A stretch of 64,000 bases of DNA from Crocinitomicaceae bacterium (GCA_029238665.1 JAQWFQ010000030.1:124001-188000), one strand, 5' to 3'. Counted from the stretch's first letter, positions 30,045 to 38,452 are shown. Made by a program: numbers and translations. Notes: generated by a model from the sequence alone, not told the origin.

Positions 30045-31940
30045 ATGTTTGAAAACAAGTTGACTAAAAGTAAAGACATATTAACCAAATACTGGGGGTT
30101 CAAAGACTTCAGACCGCTGCAAGAAGAAATCATTGACAGTGTCATCTATGGTCGCGATACCCTCGCTGTACTACCAACAGGTGGAGGCAAATCCATTTGT
30201 TTTCAAATCCCAGGAATTGCTTTATCAGGGATAACGCTCGTTATTTCTCCACTAATAGCCCTAATGGAGGATCAAGTAAACAACTTAAACTCTAAAGGAA
30301 TAAATGCAAATTTACTTACTAGCTCTATGAGTTATAGAGAAATTGACATCACACTTGACAATGCACGGTTTGGCAACACAAAGTTCTTATACACCTCTCC
30401 CGAACGGTTAAAATCAGAGCTCTTTATAGAGCGATTTAAACAAATGGACATTGGGTTAATTGTGGTTGACGAGGCCCACTGTATCTCAGAATGGGGCCAT
30501 GACTTTCGTCCCGCCTATCGAGAAATAGCCGAACTGAAAAAACACCACCCAAACACTCCATTTATTGCCGTTACAGCCTCTGCTACCCAACGTGTAAAAG
30601 ACGACATCATAAAACAACTGGAGTTAAAAAATATAAATTGTTTTGAGGCAAGTTTAGAACGAGTCAATATTAGTTACAAAGTAATAGCAGCTCAAAACAA
30701 ATTAAACAGAATTACTGAACTTTTAAAGCTCAATAAAGAAAACTGCAGCATTATATACTGCCAAACAAGAAAGAGCGTAAAACACGTTGTAACTCACTTA
30801 CGAGCTCTAGGTATAAATGCAGGGTTTTATCATGGAGGACTAGCCCCCGAAGATCGTAAATACATGCTTGAACACTGGATGAAAGACAACATCAGGGTTA
30901 TGGTCGCTACAAATGCCTTTGGAATGGGGATAGACAAGCCGGATGTACGGCTTGTACTCCATCACGAAATACCCAACAACCTTGAGGCATACTACCAAGA
31001 AGCTGGTCGTGCCGGAAGAGATGGTCAAGAATCTCAAGCAGTTGCATACTGGGAACAAAAAGACCTGGACACAATGCAAGAGCATCACATCAAAAAATAC
31101 CCTGATTTAAGCCGTGTTAAACACATCTACAACTCCGTATGCAACTTCTTAAGTATAGCTATTGGTTCTGGCAATCAAGAAACTTATGAGTTTGATATAA
31201 AAAAATTCCATACAGCATTTGAAATACCCATAATAGAAACCTACAACTCACTTAAACTACTACAGCTTAACGGAACAATAAACCTAACCGAAAATGGGTT
31301 CCACCCTACCAGGTTAAAAATAGCAATTGGTAATTCAGCCCTGTACAATTTTCAAATTGGAAACAACAATATAGCTAGCCTAGTAACACTACTAACACGA
31401 AGCTACCCCGGTATTTTTGACCGATTTATCGCTATAGATGAAATTGAACTATCAAAACGATTGAAAATAAACAAGATTGAATTAACAAAAAAACTTCAAT
31501 TCCTTGAACAATACGGGGTAATCGATATAAACTACCAATCAAACCTACCCAAAATAACCCTGTTAATTGAACGCTTACCTGAGGGGCAACTCACAATTAG
31601 ACCCGACGTATATGCCAATCGAAAACAGGTAGAAGAAGAAAAACTAACATCCATCACCAACTACATCAAAGCAAATAAGTGCCGATCAATACAAATAAGC
31701 AGCTATTTTGGATCCGACTCTAAAGCGTGTGAAAAATGCGATGTATGTAGAGCTAACAAAAATGCTAATCACAGCTACGAAGAGTTACTCAAAATTATAC
31801 CTTCAAAACTCCCTTCAAGCCTCCATGAAATCGTAGAAAACCTTAATATAAATGAAGAGTTAGCTCAACGCGTACTAAGAGAATTAATACTGGGCCAACA
31901 CATAATTTACTCCGAACACAAATTCAAAATAAACAACTAG
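30045..31940 (+). CDS. recQ: ATP-dependent DNA helicase RecQ
   Basis: About 631 aa from the ATG at 30045; a TTG one codon earlier is less likely. It unwinds DNA in recombination and fork repair. Motifs: FRPLQEEII, Walker A LPTGGGKSICFQIP, DEAHCISEWGHDFRP, VTASAT, ATNAFGMGIDKPDVR and QEAGRAGRDG. The zinc-binding cysteines of the RQC region follow (KCRSIQ ... ACEKCDVC, about 545-570). No HRDC domain is recognisable at the C-terminus, so it is the shorter Bacteroidota form. Its stop shares the palindrome CTAG with the convergent XRE-S24 gene. Confidence 0.94.
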   Translation: MFENKLTKSKDILTKYWGFKDFRPLQEEIIDSVIYGRDTLAVLPTGGGKSICFQIPGIALSGITLVISPLIALMEDQVNNLNSKGINANLLTSSMSYREIDITLDNARFGNTKFLYTSPERLKSELFIERFKQMDIGLIVVDEAHCISEWGHDFRPAYREIAELKKHHPNTPFIAVTASATQRVKDDIIKQLELKNINCFEASLERVNISYKVIAAQNKLNRITELLKLNKENCSIIYCQTRKSVKHVVTHLRALGINAGFYHGGLAPEDRKYMLEHWMKDNIRVMVATNAFGMGIDKPDVRLVLHHEIPNNLEAYYQEAGRAGRDGQESQAVAYWEQKDLDTMQEHHIKKYPDLSRVKHIYNSVCNFLSIAIGSGNQETYEFDIKKFHTAFEIPIIETYNSLKLLQLNGTINLTENGFHPTRLKIAIGNSALYNFQIGNNNIASLVTLLTRSYPGIFDRFIAIDEIELSKRLKINKIELTKKLQFLEQYGVIDINYQSNLPKITLLIERLPEGQLTIRPDVYANRKQVEEEKLTSITNYIKANKCRSIQISSYFGSDSKACEKCDVCRANKNANHSYEELLKIIPSKLPSSLHEIVENLNINEELAQRVLRELILGQHIIYSEHKFKINN

Positions 31941-32737
31941 TTTTTCAACATCGATTTCAGTTCACTCACCTCTCTCTGAAGCGTATTTAACGACTTCGAA
32001 AGGTCATTGTCATCTAAACGAACATCAGGCAATTCTGGAGAAATATAATTTACAAACTTCCAAACCTCTAAAATATCATTAGCATGCACTAGGTAGGGCT
32101 GGTAAAATGTGTTTGTAGAAGACAACTGAAATGATTGCTCTGAGCTTAGCAGGTTATGCACCACCTTAAAAACAATCCCCTCATCTTTAGTAACAACAAT
32201 ACACGGAGTACCATTACGAATAGACATCCAATTTTGGACAAACTCCCCAACCACAAAAGAACCTTCAACAACAGGAGGCATTGAATCTCCTTTAATTGGA
32301 AAAGATCGATACTTCCTATCTTTTGACAAAAATGGTAAATGAAACGTTGGCAACACTTTTAAATAATCAGGGTCAGCATAACCAGAGGTGTATCCAGCAC
32401 TAGCTTTTACAGGAATCAATTCTATTAAATCCTCATTGTGCTGATCAACAATAGCGGTTAGCACACGGAGCTTACCTCCTTTTACATCAATATTAAGTCC
32501 TTTATCTATATTCTCCCACTCACTCGTCTTGTACTCCTCAAAATTTTTACGAACAAGGTCATCGATTGACACTTTAAAATAATCACTAAACAGGATCAAG
32601 CTCTCAAGGTTAGGTTGTGCAACATTGTTCTCGTAACCCGAATACGAACTACGTGTTAACCCTAACTCCTTAGCAATCTCCTCTTGAGATTTCCGAAGTC
32701 TATTTCTAAGTAATTTAAGATTCTGTCCTACTACCAT
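31937..32737 (-). CDS. XRE-family regulator with S24 (LexA-like) peptidase domain
   Basis: A 266 aa protein. The HTH_XRE domain covers about 5-62 (KSQEEIAKELGLTRSSYSGYENN). The C-terminal S24 domain covers about 108-230. It has a possible self-cleavage bond Ala114-Gly115 (KASAGY), Ser152 in KGDSMPP and Lys191 in IVFKVV; the spacings (38 and 39 residues) are close to those of LexA. A coiled-coil tail follows (about 245-266). It is probably a repressor inactivated by self-cleavage under DNA damage or a similar stress, which fits its place tail to tail with recQ, but the target genes are unknown. There are no phage genes nearby. Confidence 0.88.
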   Translation of the reverse strand: MVVGQNLKLLRNRLRKSQEEIAKELGLTRSSYSGYENNVAQPNLESLILFSDYFKVSIDDLVRKNFEEYKTSEWENIDKGLNIDVKGGKLRVLTAIVDQHNEDLIELIPVKASAGYTSGYADPDYLKVLPTFHLPFLSKDRKYRSFPIKGDSMPPVVEGSFVVGEFVQNWMSIRNGTPCIVVTKDEGIVFKVVHNLLSSEQSFQLSSTNTFYQPYLVHANDILEVWKFVNYISPELPDVRLDDNDLSKSLNTLQREVSELKSMLKN

Positions 32738-32748
32738 GTTTAAAATTT

Positions 32749-32804
32749 CGTCAATAAGCTGTCGGAAAACTAATCATTTCTTAGATTACAACCAAATATT
32801 GACA
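32749..32804. promoter_or_regulatory. Possible operator pair upstream of the XRE-S24 gene
   Basis: CGTCAATA (32749-32756) and TATTGACA (32797-32804) form an imperfect inverted repeat (7 of 8) that flanks the likely promoter area of the regulator gene. It could serve autoregulation. Confidence 0.25.
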
Positions 32805-32825
32805 GTATTTTAATCAAAAAATAGT

Positions 32826-33254
32826 TTAAACGTGCTTAATCAGTTCTTTTGGAAACGCTTGGGCTGAAATATAAATTCCCGGAACAGGGTTAGACATCGG
32901 CTCAAAATCTTTCAACAAAACATTGAGAACAAACTCACCATCATCTTTAAGCTCATAAGAATCCATAAGACTCGCAGAACAACCAACGTAAGTTGAACCA
33001 TCTTCTTTAGATTTTAACTCAAACAGGTTCATATCGCCAACATCATAAGAAAAAGCCCCTTCAGGCGTTTCACCCCTTAGCGGATAAACAGCACCTTGAT
33101 GAAAGATAACCTCATCAATATCTGTGGTTATATTCAACTCATCCTCCCATTCAAACTTACGATTCAATTCAGATTCATTCCCACCATAATTTGCTTCCGC
33201 ATGTTCTTTGGAAAAATGATCGTTCATTAAGTAAAAGTGTACACTACATTTCAT
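32826..33254 (-). CDS. Hypothetical acidic protein
   Basis: A 142 aa protein with no signal peptide or membrane helix. I do not recognise a family. It is acidic, with strands such as CSVHFYLMND, DEVIFHQGAVYPLRG, STYVGCSASLM and GEFVLNVLLKDF, suggesting a compact beta fold. Typical codon use and a well-placed -7 promoter element 17 bases upstream (33272-33279) support a real gene. It is divergent from the rRNA methyltransferase gene. Confidence 0.6.
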   Translation of the reverse strand: MKCSVHFYLMNDHFSKEHAEANYGGNESELNRKFEWEDELNITTDIDEVIFHQGAVYPLRGETPEGAFSYDVGDMNLFELKSKEDGSTYVGCSASLMDSYELKDDGEFVLNVLLKDFEPMSNPVPGIYISAQAFPKELIKHV

Positions 33255-33271
33255 AAAACAAGTTTATTCTA

Positions 33272-33279
33272 CAAAAATA
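33272..33279 (-). promoter_or_regulatory. -7 promoter element for the 142-aa hypothetical gene
   Basis: TATTTTTG on the minus strand fits TANNTTTG and lies 17 bases before the ATG at 33254. Confidence 0.45.
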
Positions 33280-33333
33280 CCAACTTTGTTCAGATTTAAC
33301 CTAAGAATATTCAGTGATGCTACTGGGTTTTAT

Positions 33334-33341
33334 TACATTTG
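33334..33341 (+). promoter_or_regulatory. -7 promoter element for the RlmI-type methyltransferase gene
   Basis: TACATTTG fits TANNTTTG, 27 bases before the ATG at 33369. It overlaps an upstream in-frame TTG, which argues against the longer reading frame. Confidence 0.5.
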
Positions 33342-33368
33342 ACTCCATTATCATCAATTTTAACACCT

Positions 33369-34532
33369 ATGAAAATTGAAATCCGTAAGAATAAAGTACA
33401 TTCAATAGAGCGTAAGCACCCTTGGATTTTTTCTGGCGCCATCAACTCTGATGTCTCAAAAATTCAAAATGGCGACATCGTTACTGCGGTTGATAAAAAA
33501 GGAGACTTTCTGGCAAGAGGTCATTTTCAGCACGCTACAATTTCGCTTCGTGTATTAACGTTTACAGACGAAGATATTAACCAAGACTTTTTCAATCAAA
33601 AAATAGCGAATGCTGTAGAGGTTCGAAAAAAACAAAACCTTTTCCGTGAAGACAATAACATTTGCCGACTCGTTCATGGCGAAGGCGATAACCTACCCGG
33701 TCTAATTATTGATTATTACGCCGGGGCAGCCGTAATTCAATGCCACAGTATCGGGATGTTTCATTCTGTTCATTTAATTGCAGAAGCGTTAAAAACTGTT
33801 CTTGGACACGAATTAATTGCCATCTATTCAAAATCATCTGACACTTTAAAAAAAGATGTTGACGATTGCTATCTGTTTGGCGACTGCAAAACACCTCATC
33901 TAGCTTTAGAGAATGGTGTAAAATTCAATATTGATTGGATCAACGGGCAAAAGACAGGTTTTTTTATTGACCAAAGGGAAAATCGTTTGCTACTCACCAA
34001 GTACGCTAAAAACAAAAAAGTATTAAATACCTTTTGCTATTCAGGAGGATTCAGTTTATTGGCATTAAAGAATGGTGCTAAAGAAGTCCATTCACTAGAC
34101 AGTTCAAAAAAAGCAATTGCCTTAACTGACGAAAACGTTAAACTGAATAACTCTGAAGACAAACACACCTCTATTGTAGCTGACGCAATGGAATACATGA
34201 AAGACCTCAAGAAAGAGGAGTACGATGTTATTATTCTAGACCCTCCAGCATTTGCAAAACATAGAGACAAAAGACATAAAGCTATTCAAGGCTACAAAAG
34301 ATTAAACGCTCACACAATTAGGCAAATAAAACCAGGGGGGATAATTTTCACGTTTTCTTGCTCGCAGGTTGTCGATAAATACTTGTTTACAAATACGATT
34401 ATAGCTGCTGCCATTGAAGCTGGTAGAAACGTAAGAATACTGGAACAATTACACCAACCATCAGACCACCCAATCAATGCCTTTCACCCAGAGGGAGAAT
34501 ACCTAAAAGGACTGGTAATTCAAGTAGATTAA
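33369..34532 (+). CDS. Class I rRNA large-subunit methyltransferase, RlmI-like
   Basis: About 387 aa from the ATG at 33369. An N-terminal PUA domain (MKIEIRKNKVHSIERKHPWIFSGAI, then DKKGDFLARGHF) is followed by a Rossmann methyltransferase domain. The domain has KTGFFIDQRENR, the SAM loop VLNTFCYSGGFSLLAL, and the motif IV segment VIILDPPAFAK. A Ser-Cys dipeptide (TFSCSQ) is at the motif VI position, as expected for RlmI/RlmK-type 5-methylcytosine enzymes. It overlaps the MATE gene start by one base (TAATG). Confidence 0.88.
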   Translation: MKIEIRKNKVHSIERKHPWIFSGAINSDVSKIQNGDIVTAVDKKGDFLARGHFQHATISLRVLTFTDEDINQDFFNQKIANAVEVRKKQNLFREDNNICRLVHGEGDNLPGLIIDYYAGAAVIQCHSIGMFHSVHLIAEALKTVLGHELIAIYSKSSDTLKKDVDDCYLFGDCKTPHLALENGVKFNIDWINGQKTGFFIDQRENRLLLTKYAKNKKVLNTFCYSGGFSLLALKNGAKEVHSLDSSKKAIALTDENVKLNNSEDKHTSIVADAMEYMKDLKKEEYDVIILDPPAFAKHRDKRHKAIQGYKRLNAHTIRQIKPGGIIFTFSCSQVVDKYLFTNTIIAAAIEAGRNVRILEQLHQPSDHPINAFHPEGEYLKGLVIQVD

Positions 34533-35851
34533 TGCTAGACTTAAAATATAGATCAATACTAGGAATGGCATTGCCTTTGATGGCCTCTACTCTTATTCAA
34601 TCTATCGTTTTAATTACAGACTCTTCATTTTTAAGTCGCTATGACACCATTGCTTTTGATGCCGTTGGAAATGGCGGCTTAATTTACATTACCTGCTTTA
34701 TGGCTCTCGTAGGACTAAGTGATGGAGCACAAATATTAATGGCTAGAAGGATTGGCGAAAACAAAGAAAATAGACTCGCTCGGATATTTGGGACCACGCT
34801 ATTTGCAAACGCAATTACCTCAATAGCATTAATTCTATTGATTATGTTCGTTATACCTAACATCATAACTAGCTGTGCAAAAAATCAAGAAATAGCAACA
34901 GGACAAATAGACTACTTAAACATACGGGCATTCGGTCTTTTATTTGCTGTAGTTTCACTTACAATAAATGCATACCTAATGGCTATAGGTAAAACGACCA
35001 TTGTTTTTATCAGTGCTATTTTTATTGCAATTTCAAACATTGGATTGGATTACCTTCTAATTTTTGGAACAGACACCATTACTCCAATGGGACTTAAAGG
35101 AGCATCCCTAGCTTCAACCATGTCCGATGGAATTGGTATGGTGTTCCTCTTAATAGCGTTAGCACTCAGCAAACATCAAAAGTTATTTACAGAACTAACG
35201 TATAACTCTGATTCATTAAAAGAACTTATTCGAATCGGATCTCCAATTGTACTCCAAGGTGTTGTTGCCTTATTCACTTGGACTATTTTCTTCACCTGGA
35301 TAGAACAGATTGGAGAGTATGAATTAACAATCTCTCAAACAATTCGCTCTTTGTACTTTTTAGCATTTGTTCCTGTATGGGGGTTTGGTGCCACCACAAA
35401 AACATACATAAGTCAATACCTTGGCAAGGGATACCTTACTCAAGTTAAAACAATTATTAAACGAATTCAATTACTATCATTGGTATTTCTATTCATTTTC
35501 TTTCATGGCGCTATCCTCTACCCCGAACAACTTATCTCGCTAATCAATCCAAACGAGCTATACATGAAAGACAGTGTTGAGGTATTGAAATTCACCACAG
35601 GGGCTGTTGCCCTATACTCCATTGGAAGCATATTTTTTCAAACCATCAACGGAAGTGGAAACACTAGAGTCACGTTCTATATTGAATTAATAGCCGTATT
35701 TATATATATAATATCTGCATACCTTTTAATAAAAGTATTTGAAGTGCGTATTTTTTGGGTTTGGTCCGTAGAATATATTTACTTTATATCCATAGGGCTA
35801 CTCTCTGTTATCTATTTAAAAAAATTCAAATGGCAAAAGATCAAAGTATAG
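34532..35851 (+). CDS. MATE family efflux transporter
   Basis: A 439 aa membrane protein with about 12 helices in two six-helix halves, typical of the MATE family of Na+- or H+-coupled drug and metabolite exporters. Landmarks are ALPLMASTLIQSIVLITDSSFL at the start, GDGAQ-like LVGLSDGAQILMARRIGE in helix 2, and the second-half equivalent RIGSPIVLQGVVALFTW. The substrate cannot be predicted. It is translationally coupled to the methyltransferase gene before it and overlaps fmt by 22 bases. Confidence 0.87.
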   Translation: MLDLKYRSILGMALPLMASTLIQSIVLITDSSFLSRYDTIAFDAVGNGGLIYITCFMALVGLSDGAQILMARRIGENKENRLARIFGTTLFANAITSIALILLIMFVIPNIITSCAKNQEIATGQIDYLNIRAFGLLFAVVSLTINAYLMAIGKTTIVFISAIFIAISNIGLDYLLIFGTDTITPMGLKGASLASTMSDGIGMVFLLIALALSKHQKLFTELTYNSDSLKELIRIGSPIVLQGVVALFTWTIFFTWIEQIGEYELTISQTIRSLYFLAFVPVWGFGATTKTYISQYLGKGYLTQVKTIIKRIQLLSLVFLFIFFHGAILYPEQLISLINPNELYMKDSVEVLKFTTGAVALYSIGSIFFQTINGSGNTRVTFYIELIAVFIYIISAYLLIKVFEVRIFWVWSVEYIYFISIGLLSVIYLKKFKWQKIKV

Positions 35852-36810
35852 CAAAAAATCAAAGTATTGTATTTATGGGGACTCCCGAATTTGCAGTACA
35901 AATACTCCAGTCACTTCATGAGAATGGGGTACAAATAGAAGCCGTTGTTACAGCTCCAGATAAACCAGCAGGAAGAGGTCGTAAGATTAATCAAAGCGCT
36001 GTTAAAGAATATGCTTTAGCGCATGGACTCAAAATAATGCAACCTACAAATCTAAAAGAAGCAGGTTTTCTTTCAGAATTAAAGAGTCTGCAAGCCGATC
36101 TATTTGTTGTTGTTGCTTTTAGAATGCTCCCTGAAGCTGTTTGGACAATGCCACAAAAAGGAACAATTAATCTTCACGCATCACTACTACCGAATTACCG
36201 AGGAGCTGCACCAATAAACTGGGCAATAATCAACGGCGAGCAAAAAACAGGAGTAAGCACATTTTTTATTGAAAAAGAAATAGACACAGGAAAAGTTATT
36301 GACCAAGAACCTTTAGACATTGGTGAAAATGAAAATGTTGGTAGTCTATACAACAGATTAATGACGCTAGGGTCAGAAGTAATGCTAAAGACAGTACGCT
36401 CCATCTTCAATAACAACACCCAATCAACTCCGCAAGATAACTTTACAGACTCGGACCAAAAACCAGCCCCTAAAATATTCAAACAAGATTGCAGGGTTGA
36501 CTTTAGTAAAACCGTAAAAACAACACACGATTTTTGCAGGGGACTCTCCCCTTACCCTGCAGCTTGGATTAGGTTAAACGATGACGCAAATGGGACAACT
36601 AAAACAATGAAACTATTCAACTCCAGAATTACGTCAATTAGAACAGATCAAAAGAAAGACATTAGAACAAGTGAAAATGGAATTCTATTCCCGTGTAACG
36701 ATTACTATTTAGAAGTTGATGAAATTCAGCCAGAAGGCAAACGAAGAATGAATTACAAAGACTTTTTAGCGGGAAACTCTATTAAAACCCTTTCTCTAAA
36801 TAACAGCTAA
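35830..36810 (+). CDS. fmt: Methionyl-tRNA formyltransferase
   Basis: About 326 aa from the ATG at 35830 (MAKDQ); the frame extends 25 codons further into the MATE gene without homology. It formylates initiator Met-tRNA. The N-terminal formyltransferase domain has VFMGTPEFAVQIL and the catalytic region INLHASLLPNYRGAAPINWAI, followed by EKEIDTGKVID. The C-terminal OB-like domain begins near CRVDFSKTVKTTHDFCRGLSP. The length is normal. It closes the methyltransferase-MATE-fmt run. Confidence 0.95.
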   Translation: MAKDQSIAKNQSIVFMGTPEFAVQILQSLHENGVQIEAVVTAPDKPAGRGRKINQSAVKEYALAHGLKIMQPTNLKEAGFLSELKSLQADLFVVVAFRMLPEAVWTMPQKGTINLHASLLPNYRGAAPINWAIINGEQKTGVSTFFIEKEIDTGKVIDQEPLDIGENENVGSLYNRLMTLGSEVMLKTVRSIFNNNTQSTPQDNFTDSDQKPAPKIFKQDCRVDFSKTVKTTHDFCRGLSPYPAAWIRLNDDANGTTKTMKLFNSRITSIRTDQKKDIRTSENGILFPCNDYYLEVDEIQPEGKRRMNYKDFLAGNSIKTLSLNNS

Positions 36811-36885
36811 AGTACCATAAACCCTATTCTCTATGTTCAAAAACTGAAGAAAAACCCTACTACACATGATTTATAGGGCATGTTA

Positions 36886-36917
36886 TCAACAAAAAACCAC
36901 TTTTCTCAACAAAAAAC
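36886..36917 (+). repeat. Two direct 12-base repeats upstream of the HU promoter
   Basis: TCAACAAAAAAC occurs at 36886-36897 and again at 36906-36917, a 20-base period (about two helical turns). They end about 22 bases before the -33 element of the HU gene. Several AAACCCT boxes also occur in this 195-base gap. Confidence 0.45.
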
Positions 36918-36938
36918 ATACTTTTTTAGCTAAAACCC

Positions 36939-36968
36939 TTGTGTGATTGGGATATTACAATATATTTG
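36939..36968 (+). promoter_or_regulatory. Promoter of the HU gene
   Basis: TTG (36939-36941), a 19-base spacer and TATATTTG (36961-36968) match the Bacteroidota promoter fully. The ATG is 37 bases downstream. Confidence 0.75.
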
Positions 36969-37005
36969 TTTAAGAATTATTAATAAACATTAAAAAAACC
37001 ACACT

Positions 37006-37278
37006 ATGAACAAAGCAGAATTAATTGATGCAATGGCAGCTGACGCTGGATTATCAAAAGCAGATGCAAAAAGAGCATTAGAAGGATTTGTAAACGCAAC
37101 TACTGGTGCGCTTAAGAAAGGAGACAGAATTTCTCTAGTAGGATTCGGATCTTTTTCTGTATCTAACCGTGCTGCAAGAACTGGACGTAACCCTCAAACA
37201 GGGAAAGAAATTCAAATCGCTGCTAAAAACGTTGTACGTTTCAAAGCTGGATCTGACTTACAGACTAAAGTAAACTAA
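37006..37278 (+). CDS. HU family DNA-binding protein
   Basis: A 90 aa nucleoid protein of the HU/IHF family. It has the helical base MNKAELIDAMAADAGLSKADAKRAL and the conserved VGFGSFSVSNRAARTGRNP, where the beta-arm inserts into the minor groove at GRNPQTG. The length is exactly that of HU. A near-perfect promoter and a strong terminator (37298-37326) make it a single-gene unit, probably expressed at a high level. A pair of direct repeats upstream may bind a regulator. Confidence 0.97.
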   Translation: MNKAELIDAMAADAGLSKADAKRALEGFVNATTGALKKGDRISLVGFGSFSVSNRAARTGRNPQTGKEIQIAAKNVVRFKAGSDLQTKVN

Positions 37279-37297
37279 GAATATTTTATTCTATTTT

Positions 37298-37326
37298 AAA
37301 AGGGAATCTTAGGGTTCCCTTTTTTT
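37298..37326 (+). terminator. Rho-independent terminator of the HU gene
   Basis: AAAGGGAA and TTCCCTTT form a stem around a nine-base loop, followed by a T run, starting 20 bases after the stop codon. Confidence 0.85.
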
Positions 37327-37342
37327 ATGCGCAAAACATCCT

Positions 37343-38023
37343 ATGACGACCGACCAAAAAGTGCTTGATGAATTCTATAATATTATCACAGATAATAAAA
37401 TTGAAAAATATGAACACATTGCATCTGAACGTACAAAGCATATAACCATTGTAATGGAAAACATTCAAAAGGACCACAACGCTTCGGCTGTTTTAAGAAC
37501 TTGTGATTGTTTTGGTATTCAAAACTTACACGCTATTGAAAAGTCTGTCAATTATGAGATTCAGCGCGACATTGCTTTAGGCGCAGGAAACTGGGTCGAC
37601 CTACACACCTATTCTGAAGGAGACTCACCAACAAAAGAGTGTCTTAAAAAGTTAAAGTCTGAAGGTTATCAGATTGTTGCAACCTCACCACACACCGACA
37701 AAAGCATTCAAGACCTAGATATAACAAAGCCCATTGCACTCGTTTTTGGAACAGAGAAAATAGGCGTTTCTTCTGTGGTTAACGAAGTTGCTGATCAGCT
37801 CGTTAAAATACCCATGTATGGTTTTACTGAAAGTTTTAACATAAGTGTATCTGCGGCAATAGCGCTTAATATCTTAAGGACAAAACTACAAGAAAGCAGT
37901 GTTGATTGGAAATTGTCAAAAGAAGAGCAAATACGATTAAAGATTAAATGGTGCACAAGAATACTACGGGAAGGAGAAAATATTGAGAAAGAGATTAGAG
38001 CACGATTAAATGAATCGGAATAA
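37343..38023 (+). CDS. TrmH/SpoU family RNA 2'-O-methyltransferase
   Basis: A 226 aa SPOUT-class methyltransferase, most likely tRNA (guanosine-18-2'-O)-methyltransferase TrmH. The three SpoU motifs are present: motif 1 MENIQKDHNASAVLRTCDCFG with the catalytic-site Asn and Arg, motif 2 PIALVFGTEKIGVS, and motif 3 IPMYGFTESFNISVSAAIAL. The C-terminal basic helix (EEQIRLKIKWCTRILR) fits TrmH. It starts 17 bases after the HU terminator. Confidence 0.9.
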   Translation: MTTDQKVLDEFYNIITDNKIEKYEHIASERTKHITIVMENIQKDHNASAVLRTCDCFGIQNLHAIEKSVNYEIQRDIALGAGNWVDLHTYSEGDSPTKECLKKLKSEGYQIVATSPHTDKSIQDLDITKPIALVFGTEKIGVSSVVNEVADQLVKIPMYGFTESFNISVSAAIALNILRTKLQESSVDWKLSKEEQIRLKIKWCTRILREGENIEKEIRARLNESE

Positions 38024-38026
38024 TAG

Positions 38027-38034
38027 TATATTTG
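38027..38034 (+). promoter_or_regulatory. -7 promoter element for the bTHX-like gene
   Basis: TATATTTG fits TANNTTTG and lies 40 bases before the ATG at 38075. No good -33 TTG is seen. Confidence 0.5.
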
Positions 38035-38074
38035 TATTAACTATTTATCTAATCAAATTTATTACTATCACATT

Positions 38075-38395
38075 ATGGGGAGAGGAGACAAAAAATCAAA
38101 GAAAGGAAAAAGAGCAATGGGATCATATGGAGTATCTCGTAAAAAGAAGAGTTCTTCTCCAATAGTTGAGGCAGCTCCTAAACCAAAAAAGAAAGCGGCT
38201 CCTAAGAAAAAAGCTGAAACAACTAAAGCTCCAGCCAAAAAGACCGCGGTAAAGAAGGCAGCTCCTAAGAAAAAAACCGAAACAGCTAAAGCTCCAGCTA
38301 AAAAGGCTGCGGTAAAAAAGGCAGCTCCTAAGAAAAAAGCTACGACGGCTAAAAAGACAACAACAAAGAAAGCCTCCGAGAAAAAAGAGGACTAA
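38075..38395 (+). CDS. 30S ribosomal protein bTHX with a lysine/alanine-rich histone-H1-like tail
   Basis: A 106 aa, extremely basic protein. Residues 1-25 (MGRGDKKSKKGKRAMGSYGV and following SRKKK) match the small ribosomal protein bTHX (THX), a peptide of about 26 residues in Thermus that sits in the head of the 30S subunit. The rest is a low-complexity tail of Lys, Ala, Pro and Thr, with a 21-residue unit (AAPKKK...KAPAKK.AVKK) repeated at 41-61, 62-82 and, in part, 83-99. That tail resembles bacterial histone-H1-like proteins. It may bind rRNA or DNA. The gene has its own promoter and terminator. Confidence 0.8.
   Translation: MGRGDKKSKKGKRAMGSYGVSRKKKSSSPIVEAAPKPKKKAAPKKKAETTKAPAKKTAVKKAAPKKKTETAKAPAKKAAVKKAAPKKKATTAKKTTTKKASEKKED
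38195..38371 (+). repeat. 63-base coding tandem repeat in the bTHX-like gene
   Basis: Two full units (38195-38257 and 38258-38320) and a partial third (38321-38371) encode the AAPKKK/KAPAKK tail. High nucleotide identity between units suggests recent duplication and possible length variation between strains. Confidence 0.8.
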
Positions 38396-38401
38396 TTATT
38401 T

Positions 38402-38428
38402 AGCTGCCTTTTAGGCAGCTTTTTTTTT
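38402..38428 (+). terminator. Rho-independent terminator after the bTHX-like gene
   Basis: AGCTGCC and GGCAGCT form a seven-pair stem with a five-base loop, followed by eight T, six bases after the stop codon. Confidence 0.92.
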
Positions 38429-38452
38429 ACTTAATTATATATATACAAATTG

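Noticed and set aside
38195-38371. CRISPR-like repeat array
   Set aside because: The repeats are contiguous, in frame and coding for a Lys/Ala tail; there are no spacers and no cas genes.
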